A stretch of 11,727 nucleotides of DNA from Opitutia bacterium UBA5964 (lineage in GTDB: Bacteria; Verrucomicrobiota; Verrucomicrobiia; Opitutales; Coraliomargaritaceae), in contig DJBY01000061.1 in NCBI GenBank assembly GCA_002430605.1, forward strand, positions 2,321-14,047, given 5' to 3'. Each line of letters starts with the position of its first letter. The first letter of the stretch is position 1. Below are positions 1 to 8,625 of the stretch, one piece after another. The position numbers and the translations under genes were made by a program. Below the pieces are notes generated by a model, which was given only the letters and a program-made list of their open reading frames with translations, was not told the DNA's origin and did not search any database.

Positions 1-257
1 GTGAAGTCAACGTGCCCAGGAGTATCGATGATATTGAACTGGTGGTCATCCCAGAAACAAGTAGTCGCAGCGGATTGAATCGTGATCCCGCGCTCTTTTT
101 CCTGGTCCATGAAGTCTGTGGTAGCGGCACCATCGTGCACTTCGCCCAACTTGTGGATCTTGCCAGTGAGCTTCAAAATACGCTCGGTTGTCGTTGTTTT
201 ACCGGCGTCAACGTGTGCGAAGATACCAATGTTTCTGTATTTTGATAGGTCGGTCAT
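1..257 (-). CDS. fusA: Elongation factor G, N-terminal part (gene runs off the left edge)
   Basis: Translational GTPase that drives ribosomal translocation after peptide bond formation and acts with RRF in ribosome recycling; cytoplasmic. The 85 visible codons start at the ATG complementary to 255-257 and read MTDLSKYRNIGIFAHVDAGK, then TTTTERIL. They carry the P-loop AHVDAGKT (residues 14-21), the switch I region around ERGITI, and the G3 motif DTPGH near residue 79-83, followed by VDF where the window ends. This is the canonical EF-G N-terminus, so identification is firm although about 600 residues lie outside. The start needs no choice because family members begin at this point. Directly upstream on this strand is GATCAGATCAGATC with no Shine-Dalgarno sequence. 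The gene is divergent from aldA, with 228 bases between them. Many bacteria carry EF-G paralogues, and the visible part cannot show whether this is the main copy. Confidence 0.96.
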   Translation of the reverse strand, partial: MTDLSKYRNIGIFAHVDAGKTTTTERILKLTGKIHKLGEVHDGAATTDFMDQEKERGITIQSAATTCFWDDHQFNIIDTPGHVDF

Positions 258-470
258 GATCTGATCTGATGTGTTTAGAGATTGTGTTTACTACTTAAAA
301 TTGAGGGCTTTGCATACGCGAGTATCGCCCACGGAATTCCAAAAAAGAGGCGGAGATTAGGGCTGATTTTGAATACTGCAAGGCAAGAAAACAGGGGATT
401 CACACTGTGGTGTCGTTGTGCCGTTAAATTACTAGGATTAGACTTTCTTATTGAACTGATCGGAATCTCT

Positions 471-476
471 AAGGAT
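471..476 (+). promoter_or_regulatory. Ribosome binding site of aldA
   Basis: AAGGAT lies 9 bases before the ATG at 486. It fixes that start against the in-frame upstream extension to 282. It is the only Shine-Dalgarno-like sequence I find before any gene start in this window. The rest of the 258-485 gap shows no convincing promoter. A weak TTGTGC (416-421), 17-base spacer, TAGACT (439-444) is the best I can offer for aldA. Confidence 0.65.
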
Positions 477-485
477 GTTTTTAGC

Positions 486-1922
486 ATGATTCATTACTCC
501 AATTACATTAACGGTCAATTTGTCGAATCTCCCCACTCTAATAGGATCACGGTGATCAACCCCGCCTCAGGCGAAGCGATTTCGACGATCCCTGACAGTT
601 CGCCCGAGCAGGTCGAGGCCGCGATTGCTGCCGCAGCGGCCGCTCAGCCAGCGTGGGCTGCTCTGCCAGCAGTTGCCCGAGCAAAGCATTTGCACGTGCT
701 CGCGGATAAAATCCGTGAACAAGTCGAGCCTCTGGCCCGTGTCATCACTGAGGAGCAGGGCAAGACACTGGGGCTGGCCCGTGTGGAGGTGAACTTCACC
801 GCAGACTATCTCGACTATATGGCCGAGTGGGGGCGTCGTATCGAAGGTGAGATCATCGAAAGCGATCGCCCGAAGGAGAATATCTTCCTCTTTCACAAGC
901 CGATTGGCGTGGTGGCCGGCATCTTGCCATGGAATTTCCCCTTTTTCCTGATCGCTCGTAAATTGGCACCGGCATTGGTCACGGGCAATTCGATCGTGCT
1001 CAAGCCGAGCGAGGAGACGCCGAACAACGCCTTTGAATTTTGTAAAATCCTAGCGCAGACCGACATTCCAGCAGGCCTCGTTAATCTCGTCTCAGGTTAT
1101 GGGGCGACTGCGGGCCGCGCGTTAACTGAGAGTCCGAAGGTCGGCATGATCAGCTTCACTGGCAGTGTGGACACCGGCTCCCGTATTATGGCGGCTGCCG
1201 CGCAGAATATCACTCGTGTCAATTTAGAGCTTGGCGGCAAAGCGCCGGCGATTGTCACTGCTAACGCCGACCTCGATCTCGCTGCGACTGCGATTCAGGC
1301 CTCCCGTGTAATCAATAGCGGGCAGGTGTGTAATTGCGCCGAGCGCATCTATGTGCAGCGCAGTGTGGCTGAGGCCTTTACTGCGAAGCTGGTCGAGAAG
1401 ATGCAGGCCGCGCGCTTTGGCAACCCGTTGCAAGACGAGACAGTCGATTATGGACCAATTATCAATAAAGCTGGTTTTGATAAGATTGTGACTTTGCTGG
1501 ATAGCGCGGTCAACGATGGTGCGCAAATCCTTTGCGGCGGTCAGCGCGGTGCGGATGAGTCTGGCTACTATTTCGAGCCGACTGTGGTTGGCGCTTGCAC
1601 TCAGAAGATGGACATTGTGACTCAGGAAATCTTTGGCCCAGTCATTCCAGTGGTGATTTTTGACGAGATAGAGGAAGCGATCGCCATGGCCAACGATACG
1701 GAATACGGACTTACGTCTTCGGTGTTCTCGAATGATATCAATGAGGCGATGAATTTAGTCGAAGCACTTAACTTCGGCGAAACGTATATCAACCGTGAGC
1801 ACTTCGAGGCGATGCAGGGCTACCACGCTGGTTGCGGCAAGTCAGGCATCGGTGGTGCGGATGGTAAGCACGGACTGTATGAATTTATGCAGACACAAGT
1901 GGTCTATCTCCAGCGTACGTAG
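486..1922 (+). CDS. aldA: Lactaldehyde dehydrogenase (AldA-type aldehyde dehydrogenase)
   Basis: NAD-dependent oxidation of L-lactaldehyde to L-lactate, the last step of aerobic L-fucose and L-rhamnose breakdown; related enzymes also take glycolaldehyde. The product has 478 residues (E. coli AldA has 479) and can be followed against AldA almost end to end from memory, including NYINGQFV at the start, TADYLDYMAEW, the SDRPxENI stretch, and GGADGKHGLYEFMQTQVVYL at the end. Catalytic features seen: Asn150 in PWNFPF, Lys173 in KPSEETPNN, Glu248 in LELGGK, and nucleophile Cys282 in SGQVCNCAER. The AldA-like substrate-site region FEAMQGYHAG is also present. The reading frame is open back to 282, but the 68 extra residues resemble nothing in the family, and the ATG at 486 has a ribosome binding site. 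No fucose or rhamnose pathway genes are adjacent. The aldehyde dehydrogenase call is certain; the lactaldehyde specificity is likely. Confidence 0.9.
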   Translation: MIHYSNYINGQFVESPHSNRITVINPASGEAISTIPDSSPEQVEAAIAAAAAAQPAWAALPAVARAKHLHVLADKIREQVEPLARVITEEQGKTLGLARVEVNFTADYLDYMAEWGRRIEGEIIESDRPKENIFLFHKPIGVVAGILPWNFPFFLIARKLAPALVTGNSIVLKPSEETPNNAFEFCKILAQTDIPAGLVNLVSGYGATAGRALTESPKVGMISFTGSVDTGSRIMAAAAQNITRVNLELGGKAPAIVTANADLDLAATAIQASRVINSGQVCNCAERIYVQRSVAEAFTAKLVEKMQAARFGNPLQDETVDYGPIINKAGFDKIVTLLDSAVNDGAQILCGGQRGADESGYYFEPTVVGACTQKMDIVTQEIFGPVIPVVIFDEIEEAIAMANDTEYGLTSSVFSNDINEAMNLVEALNFGETYINREHFEAMQGYHAGCGKSGIGGADGKHGLYEFMQTQVVYLQRT

Positions 1923-2077
1923 CAGCTAGCTTGCCACGCCCACGGCATGCTTGGCTTACTTTTATTGGACGCGCGCACCAAGGTTTGGCACGACATCTGC
2001 ATACTCTGCTGCGGTTTAGGTTTGCCCCACTGCCACTAACTCTTTGTTTTCGTCGGTTTTTCAAATCATTCCCACTG

Positions 2078-3655
<1,578 letters not shown>

Positions 3656-3720
3656 GGGATTGCCATCAAACTCTGCTGCTCAGGGGGGGGCTTTGTTGGA
3701 GCCATTGAGGGCGATAGGAG

Positions 3721-3808
3721 TGTGGGCGACTCGCCCACATTGCGGCAAAGGAGGGCGGCTCGCCCACATTCATCTTGTGTTGCTGCAAAGGAGGGCGAGT
3801 CGCCCTCC
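3721..3808. repeat. Three clustered 19-bp palindromes (REP-like element)
   Basis: Copies at 3721-3739 (TGTGGGCGACTCGCCCACA), 3750-3768 (GGAGGGCGGCTCGCCCACA) and 3790-3808 (GGAGGGCGAGTCGCCCTCC) share a GGGCGNNTCGCCC core. Copies 1 and 3 are perfect 9-bp-arm palindromes around one central base. Copy 2 is a hybrid, with the left arm close to copy 3 and the right arm of copy 1. The spacers are also related: both begin TT and end GC(G/T)GCAAA, and the second is 11 bases longer. The cluster lies between the convergent ends of cimA and the helicase gene, where folded transcripts could block read-through in both directions. There is no long T-run after any copy, so a plain intrinsic terminator is doubtful. 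An 8-G run lies just before it at 3683-3690. Confidence 0.8.
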
Positions 3809-3932
3809 CTCCTTTACCCTCGCTGCTAATCGACCATGGACCTCATTTTTACTCGGCCACACACAAACGATGAGATATAAAAGGCATCGTCACGATGTCC
3901 GATTGTCTCAAACGCATAATCGGGCTAACCCA

Positions 3933-5930
3933 CTACCAACTACGTGTCGGTGCAACGCGTAGCGTCTCGTAACGGCTAACATCGACTTCTTGCACAAAGC
4001 GGCTCGGGTTAAGGCGTATCACCGTATTGCCTTGTTGATTGAGCATCGGGTAAGAGAGATACAGCTCTTCCATCGCACGGGTGACGGCGACGTAAAACAG
4101 TCGGCGCTCTTCTTCGAGGTCGCCATCGTCGATGGTGCGCTTGAGTGGAAACAGGCCATCAGCCAGTCCGATAACAAATACGACCGGGAACTCTAGGCCC
4201 TTCGCTTGGTGAATGGTAGTTAGGCGTAAGCAGTTAAGGGTTTGCTCTGGGGTGCGCTCATTACTTTCGGAGGCGAGCAGCACGAGCTGTGCGAGCAGTT
4301 CTTCCATCGTATCGAAGCGGCTGGCAAAACTGATCAAGCTCTGTAAGTCATCGGCCCGTTCGGTCCAGTTCGGGTAGATCTCACGGATGAAGGAGCTATA
4401 CCAACCGTCGAGGCCGAGTTGCACGATCGTTTCGGGTGTTTCGCTAGTTAGTGCGACGGACACTTCGCGGATTGTCTCGGCCAGAGATGGCCATTCCTCT
4501 TTGGCGTCGTTGGGCACCTTTTTAAGCACCGCTGCAGATGTCAGGACTTCACAGAAATCTTTGCCTTCCTTCTCCGCGAGTTTCTTGGTGAACGCATGGA
4601 TGCGCTCTGCGGTCTTGGGTCCGACCTTTGGCAGCAGGCAAGTGAAGCGTGCAAACGCCGAGACGTCGGCAGGATTGGAGGCGAAGCGTAGTTGCGCGGT
4701 AAAGTCGCGGATGTGAGCTTGTTCGAAAAAGCGCACGCCACTAGTGATTTGGTAATCGATGCCGCGGCGCGTGAGCTCCATCTGCAGATCCATCGCTTGG
4801 TAGTGGGCGCGGTAGAGCACCGCGATCTCGGACAGGTCACGACCTTCGTCGATTAGGCCTTCGATACGCTGGATGATAAAATTGGCCTGATTACGCGCAT
4901 CCATGACTGGGGTGAAGTAGGGCTTCTCACCATCGGGCCGCACTGGGCGTAGCTCTTTGGAATAGCCCATGCCGGGTGGTTGTGCGGCGAGCACGGCGTT
5001 GGCAAATTCAAGGATTTGTGGGGAACTGCGGTAGTTCGTTTCGATCTTATGAATCGTGGCACCGGGGTGGCGCTCGGTGAACCGCATGATATTGTCAAAG
5101 TCTGCTCCCCGCCACGTATAAATACACTGCGCATCGTCACCCACGGCCATAATCTGGTGGTGCACGCCGAGAATATCGACGATCTCGGATTGCAGGCGGT
5201 TGGTGTCTTGAAATTCGTCGACCAAAATGTGCTTGAAGCGTTGTTGATATTGCGCCGCTACCTCGGGGTGCTCGCGCAGGAGTTTGAGCAAGTATTCGAG
5301 CAGATCATCGTAGTCGACGACCTGATGCTCTAACTTAGTTTTGTGATAGACCTTGTAGATGTCGGCAATTTTCTGCGCCATGCCCTCGAGGAAAGGATAG
5401 TGATCATCGGCTTCTTCCAGCACGCTGCGGCAGGTGTTGCGTGCATAGCTGATCATGTTGTGCACCACCTTTGGCTTCGGGTTGTTCTTCCCTTTGATGA
5501 ATGTGGGGTCGACCGTGTGAATCGCGTTTTTCAGTAGGCTCTCTGCTTCGCTCTCGTCGAGGATCGTGTAATTACGCTTGAGGCCGACCGCCTCGCCATG
5601 CACGCGAAGGATGCGTTGCGCGATACTATGGAAAGTGCCGCCCCAGAGCTGGTGCTTCTTGACGCCAGTCAGGTCTTGCACGCGTCCCAACATTTCCTTG
5701 GCAGACTTGTTGGTAAAGGTAAGCAGCAGGATTTCGTAGGGTTTTATACCTTGGTGCAATAGATAGGCGACACGATAGGTTAGGGTGCGCGTCTTACCCG
5801 AGCCGGCACCTGCTAGGACCAGCGCCGGTCCCGGCTCGGCGGTGACGGCGGCGTATTGCTCGTCGTTGAGCTCAGCGCGAAAGTCGATTGGCGCTAAGGC
5901 GCTGGATTCGGTGTCGTAGAAATCGGTCAT
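3933..5930 (-). CDS. UvrD/Rep-family ATP-dependent DNA helicase (SF1)
   Basis: 3'-to-5' single-strand DNA translocase and helicase, likely acting in nucleotide excision repair, mismatch repair or replication restart. The 665-residue product shows the full SF1A set: Q-motif region LNDEQYAAVT (21-30), Walker A AGAGSGKT (40-47), motif Ia TFTNKSAKEM (71-80), Walker B VDEFQDTN (237-244), motif III GDDAQCIYTWRGA (264-276), motif IV ETNYRSS (297-303), motif V TTIHQAKGLEFP (571-582) and motif VI EERRLFYVAVTRA (607-619). Motif III differs slightly from the common GDDDQSIYSWRGA but keeps the key Gln, Tyr and Arg. LPKVGPKTAERI (433-444) in domain 2B is a helix-hairpin-helix-like stretch. The length is nearer Rep (673) than UvrD (720), and the PcrA-type C-terminal extension is short, so uvrD, pcrA and rep cannot be separated here. 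I chose the ATG at 5930; a TTG lies one codon upstream. Neither has a Shine-Dalgarno sequence. Confidence 0.93.
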   Translation of the reverse strand: MTDFYDTESSALAPIDFRAELNDEQYAAVTAEPGPALVLAGAGSGKTRTLTYRVAYLLHQGIKPYEILLLTFTNKSAKEMLGRVQDLTGVKKHQLWGGTFHSIAQRILRVHGEAVGLKRNYTILDESEAESLLKNAIHTVDPTFIKGKNNPKPKVVHNMISYARNTCRSVLEEADDHYPFLEGMAQKIADIYKVYHKTKLEHQVVDYDDLLEYLLKLLREHPEVAAQYQQRFKHILVDEFQDTNRLQSEIVDILGVHHQIMAVGDDAQCIYTWRGADFDNIMRFTERHPGATIHKIETNYRSSPQILEFANAVLAAQPPGMGYSKELRPVRPDGEKPYFTPVMDARNQANFIIQRIEGLIDEGRDLSEIAVLYRAHYQAMDLQMELTRRGIDYQITSGVRFFEQAHIRDFTAQLRFASNPADVSAFARFTCLLPKVGPKTAERIHAFTKKLAEKEGKDFCEVLTSAAVLKKVPNDAKEEWPSLAETIREVSVALTSETPETIVQLGLDGWYSSFIREIYPNWTERADDLQSLISFASRFDTMEELLAQLVLLASESNERTPEQTLNCLRLTTIHQAKGLEFPVVFVIGLADGLFPLKRTIDDGDLEEERRLFYVAVTRAMEELYLSYPMLNQQGNTVIRLNPSRFVQEVDVSRYETLRVAPTRSW

Positions 5931-6154
5931 CAAAAAAGGAGTTAGCAGCTAGACGGAGGTCTGCCGTAGATGGCGAAGCAGGTGGGTAGTTAATTACTGA
6001 CTCAACACTTCTATCTACTGCATCTAGGATAATGCGGCGGAGGGCAAAGTGAAAATGAGCAATCATCGTCATCCTTTCGGAATTATTGAATTTATCCGCA
6101 GAGGAATTGATTGAGCTGCTCAAAGTGCACAGGCCTGTTTCGATACCACTAGGG
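5931..6154. other. Gene-free left part of the 391-base helicase-menF gap
   Basis: These 224 bases hold the unseen upstream control region of the minus-strand helicase gene. I see no supportable gene. The minus-strand frame 6123-5872 overlaps the helicase start in another frame and lacks any family resemblance. The only compact symmetry is the 10-bp palindrome ACAGGCCTGT at 6129-6138. No promoter is convincing on either strand. Confidence 0.5.
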
Positions 6155-6252
6155 GAGGGTTTTTACCAATGCGAATGAACTGTCTGTGCAGAACGCTATG
6201 CTCTCTACAGTTAAACCTTTGAGGGCAGATCGGGGATCTGCCTTCTTTTTTT
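6155..6252 (+). ncRNA. Candidate structured RNA or menF leader ending in a terminator
   Basis: GAGGGTTT (6155-6162) can pair with AAACCTTT (6213-6220), using G-U pairs. AACTGT (6178-6183) can pair with ACAGTT (6207-6212). The two 3' arms are directly adjacent, giving one stacked stem with a 15-base bulge on the 5' side. The fold is followed immediately by the intrinsic terminator at 6221-6252. This arrangement fits either a small RNA gene or a conditional leader of menF, whose start codon is 70 bases further on. I do not recognise a known RNA family, there is no clear promoter, and pairs of this length can occur by chance. Confidence 0.3.
6221..6252 (+). terminator. Intrinsic terminator upstream of menF
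   Basis: GAGGGCAGATC (6221-6231) pairs with GATCTGCCTTC (6235-6245): 11 pairs including one G-U, with a GGG loop, followed by seven T (6246-6252). The form is textbook for plus-strand transcription. No protein gene ends just before it on this strand: the helicase starts at 5930 on the other strand. It therefore must end an unannotated short transcript or attenuate menF. Confidence 0.75.
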
Positions 6253-6321
6253 GATTTGATCATATCACCCTGTCCATTTTGATTGCAGCCTGATCGTTCG
6301 TTTCTCTACTACTTAGCAACT

Positions 6322-7749
6322 ATGCAAATCATCCCTTCCAGTATGCTTCCAGAGCGCGATCAAGACGCGTTGCGTGTTTTTCTGGAGGGTTGTCGGGAGA
6401 CCGCGCGTGCCAAGCAGCATTTTCAAATCGCGAGTATTTCGTTGGCGGTGAAGCATATTGCGCCGCTGGCCGTGTTGGAGTCGATCTACGAACCGAGTGA
6501 GTTGCACTTTTATATCGAGCGTGCGGCCGATGAGGAGGCGCTGGCCGGCGCGGAGGCGGTCGCCGAGGCGACGTTTTCCGGAGTGGATCGTTTCGCTCAG
6601 GCGCAGGCCTTTGCGGATGAGATCATGGATAACACGATCGTGGTCGGGGATCTGAGTGAACCGTTTACTGGACCGCATTTTTTCACCGCTTTTACTTTTA
6701 ATGACACGGTGCCTGAGGGCAGCGCCTTTGCGCCGGCGACAATTTTTCTGCCGCGTTGGCAGGTCTCGCGTGCCAAAGGGAAATATGGCGCGGTGGCGAA
6801 TATCCGCATCGATCCGGACGCAGACCTGGATCAACTGGTGGCTCGGGTGTGGGGCGCGTATCAAAAGTTTTCGATTTTTGATTATACCACGGCTCCTGTC
6901 CAAACTGCGCCTGCTGCGAAGCCGACTACGGTGGAGCGCTCTGAGTTGGCACCAGATGTATATCCGCGAGCGGTGGCTAAAGCGCTGCAAGAGATTGCTG
7001 CCGGGGCGTATGAGAAGATTGTGTTGGCGCGTGGGATTAAGTTGCAGGCAAATGAGCCGTGGCAGCCGCTATATGCCTTAAACTGCTTGCGTGAAAGGTT
7101 TGCCGGATGTTTCACTTTTTCGTTTGGCGGCGGGGATGGGCGTAGCTTTATCGGCGCCACGCCGGAGCGTTTATTACGCATTCGCGATGGCCAGCTTTTG
7201 ACCGAGGCGATTGCTGGTTCGGCGCCACGCGGTAAGACTGCCGGTGAGGATGCCAAGTTCGCCCGAGACTTATTGGACAGTGACAAGGATTTACATGAGC
7301 ACGCCTGTGTGCGCGATTCGATCTTACGTCGTTTAAAGGCCGTCGGGGTCAATGGGCATGCGGACGCTGCGCCGCGCTTATTACCCTTGGCTAATGTGCA
7401 ACACCTGCAAACTGCGATCGAAGCTGAAGTGGGCGACGATGTGCACCTACTTAATATTTTGCAAGAGATGCACCCGACGCCAGCCGTCGGAGGGACGCCA
7501 CGCAAAGAAGCAGTGGCGCGGATACATGACTTGGAACAGCTGGATCGCGGTCTTTATTCTGGAGTGGTCGGTTGGTTTAATCACCTCAATGAGGGCGAGA
7601 TGATCGTTGGCATTCGTTCGGCTCTGATTGAAGGTAATACGGCCAGCTTGTATGCAGGCGCGGGTATTGTAGAAGGCTCGGATCCAGAGAAAGAAACTCG
7701 CGAGACCGAGTTGAAGCTACGCGCCTTACTTGATGCGTTGACTGTGTAG
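6322..7749 (+). CDS. menF: Isochorismate synthase
   Basis: Converts chorismate to isochorismate, the entry step of menaquinone synthesis; Mg-dependent, cytoplasmic. The 475-residue product has a divergent N-terminal half and the conserved chorismate-binding domain from about residue 205. Key positions line up with E. coli MenF by spacing: general base Lys232 in KIVLARG, general acid Glu282 in GATPERLL (50 apart, as Lys190/Glu240), Mg ligand Glu326 in DLHEHACV, and Glu456/Glu458 in GSDPEKETRET. IAGSAPRG (297-304), HPTPAVGGTPR (384-394) and LYSGVVGW (411-418) complete the pattern. The frame extends to a TTG at 6283, but the ATG at 6322 gives a normal N-terminus; a further ATG at 6343 is possible. 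None has a Shine-Dalgarno sequence. No other men genes adjoin it. An EntC/DhbC role in siderophore synthesis is less likely because no siderophore genes are near. Confidence 0.9.
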   Translation: MQIIPSSMLPERDQDALRVFLEGCRETARAKQHFQIASISLAVKHIAPLAVLESIYEPSELHFYIERAADEEALAGAEAVAEATFSGVDRFAQAQAFADEIMDNTIVVGDLSEPFTGPHFFTAFTFNDTVPEGSAFAPATIFLPRWQVSRAKGKYGAVANIRIDPDADLDQLVARVWGAYQKFSIFDYTTAPVQTAPAAKPTTVERSELAPDVYPRAVAKALQEIAAGAYEKIVLARGIKLQANEPWQPLYALNCLRERFAGCFTFSFGGGDGRSFIGATPERLLRIRDGQLLTEAIAGSAPRGKTAGEDAKFARDLLDSDKDLHEHACVRDSILRRLKAVGVNGHADAAPRLLPLANVQHLQTAIEAEVGDDVHLLNILQEMHPTPAVGGTPRKEAVARIHDLEQLDRGLYSGVVGWFNHLNEGEMIVGIRSALIEGNTASLYAGAGIVEGSDPEKETRETELKLRALLDALTV

Positions 7750-8052
7750 GTGAGAGCTGCGCGGCCTTTGATTATACGGTCAATTGCTAGCCTTGCGTAT
7801 TGCGACAGCAGCGGCGCCTCTTCCGCGCGGACCGCAGCTGCATCAGTTCAGAGCTTATGCGGCCCACACGCTAGTCGTCCCTCCTGGTTTCACCTCCAGA
7901 CTGACAGATCTGCGCGATCCACTCTTCGAGTCTCCCCGTCTCCAGTCGCTGCGCTGCATTCGTCGAACCGCTGGATGTCGCAGTTCGGTTCGCGCCAGTC
8001 AGTCTTGTGGCCTGTGCCCTCGGGACTTAATCCTTGCTAGTCTACAGAGACT
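7750..8052. other. Gene-free stretch between menF and tRNA-Glu
   Basis: These 303 bases hold no gene I can support. Two overlapping plus-strand frames (7750-8040 and 7784-8071) are Arg/Ser/Cys-rich, match no family and exclude each other. There is no obvious menF terminator. CAGATCTG and GCAGCTGC are short palindromes without context. I looked for a second tRNA, RNase P RNA, tmRNA and SRP RNA signatures on both strands and did not find them. Confidence 0.5.
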
Positions 8053-8088
8053 AAAAAGCCCTCAGGACTGAAAGTCGCTGAAGGCTTT
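8053..8088 (-). terminator. Intrinsic terminator of tRNA-Glu
   Basis: On the minus strand AAAGCCTTCAG (8088-8078) pairs with CTGAGGGCTTT (8065-8055): 11 pairs with one G-U, loop of 12, running into a T-tract (8057-8053). It begins only 4 bases after the CCA end of the tRNA gene, which fits a single-gene tRNA transcript. Confidence 0.8.
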
Positions 8089-8092
8089 AAAT

Positions 8093-8170
<78 letters not shown>

Positions 8171-8392
8171 GTGATGCGAAGCCACGGAAGCTATGTTTCA
8201 GCCCATCCCCCGCAAGTCTTTTATGCCATTATCTGTGCAATTGTGTCTTGTGCGTTATGACACTAATTGCTGCGTAGCTTTAACTGGGCGCGCCGCGTTG
8301 CGAATCGACCTTTTAATTGGGTGTCGCCGTCTTTGTGCGACTCCGCCAGGACTAGGGTGGGGTGGGAGGGGCGGACGAGTTTGGTCGGCATG

Positions 8393-8407
8393 CACCGATG
8401 ATCGGTG
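8393..8407. repeat. 15-bp palindrome CACCGATGATCGGTG
   Basis: Perfect 7-bp arms around one central G, about 220 bases before lacI. The size and symmetry fit a dimeric DNA-binding protein site or a tiny hairpin. Nothing else points to a function. Confidence 0.45.
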
Positions 8408-8438
8408 ACCCTGACTCAGAGGCGATGAATCGATCAAC

Positions 8439-8455
8439 CGAATCTATGCGATTCG
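8439..8455. repeat. Inverted repeat CGAATC-5-GATTCG
   Basis: Perfect 6-bp arms with a 5-base loop, 31 bases after the palindrome at 8393-8407. It could be an operator half-site pair; arms this short can arise by chance. Confidence 0.35.
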
Positions 8456-8561
8456 ACTCGCGATCGCCTCAGTCATTTCGGTCTCTGTTTACTATCACAC
8501 CTCTAAGGTATTTTTACCCGCGACAAAGGACAGGTTACACGTGGTGCCAGGCGGCTTTGCC

Positions 8562-8590
8562 TTGAGCATCGTCTTGTTGGATTTTATTGT
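8562..8590 (+). promoter_or_regulatory. Possible sigma-70 promoter of lacI
   Basis: TTGAGC (8562-8567) and TATTGT (8585-8590) each match 4 of 6 consensus bases and are spaced by 17. This would give a leader of roughly 30 bases before the ATG at 8626. It is a pattern match only. Confidence 0.3.
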
Positions 8591-8615
8591 CGTCTATTAC
8601 CAACGTTCTCTATTT

Positions 8616-8625
8616 GTTAATTAAC
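8616..8625. promoter_or_regulatory. Palindrome GTTAATTAAC abutting the lacI start codon
   Basis: A perfect 10-bp palindrome ends on the base before the ATG, where a ribosome binding site would normally sit. It may be an autoregulatory operator, but LacI-family sites usually have a central CG, which this lacks; AACGTT at 8602-8607 has that centre with weak flanks. Chance is a fair alternative in an A/T-rich leader. Confidence 0.3.

Larger units (their letters stand above)
8171..8561. other. Gene-free stretch upstream of lacI with inverted repeats
   Basis: I see no supportable gene in these 391 bases; frames at 8193-8408 and 8362-8565 are low-quality and unrelated to any family. The stretch must contain the minus-strand promoter for tRNA-Glu, but no clear one is visible. 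It holds two inverted repeats listed separately and a G-rich run around 8356-8376. Confidence 0.5.

Noticed and set aside
282..485. In-frame 68-residue N-terminal extension of aldA
   Set aside because: The extra residues do not belong to the family, while the ATG at 486 has a ribosome binding site and gives the standard length.
1931..2077. In-frame upstream extension of cimA from a TTG
   Set aside because: Arg/Phe-rich residues unlike any synthase; the family begins a few residues before DTTLRDG, which the ATG at 2078 provides.
5872..6123. 83-residue minus-strand frame upstream of the helicase
   Set aside because: It overlaps the helicase start out of frame, begins at a TTG without a ribosome binding site and resembles nothing known.
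6313..6990. 225-residue minus-strand frame inside menF
   Set aside because: Antisense shadow of a well-supported enzyme; composition dominated by Arg, His and Leu.
7750..8071. Two overlapping 95-96-residue plus-strand frames
   Set aside because: They exclude each other, are low-complexity Arg/Ser/Cys-rich and have no family features.
8602..8607. AACGTT as core of a LacI-type operator
   Set aside because: The symmetry does not extend beyond the 6-base core.
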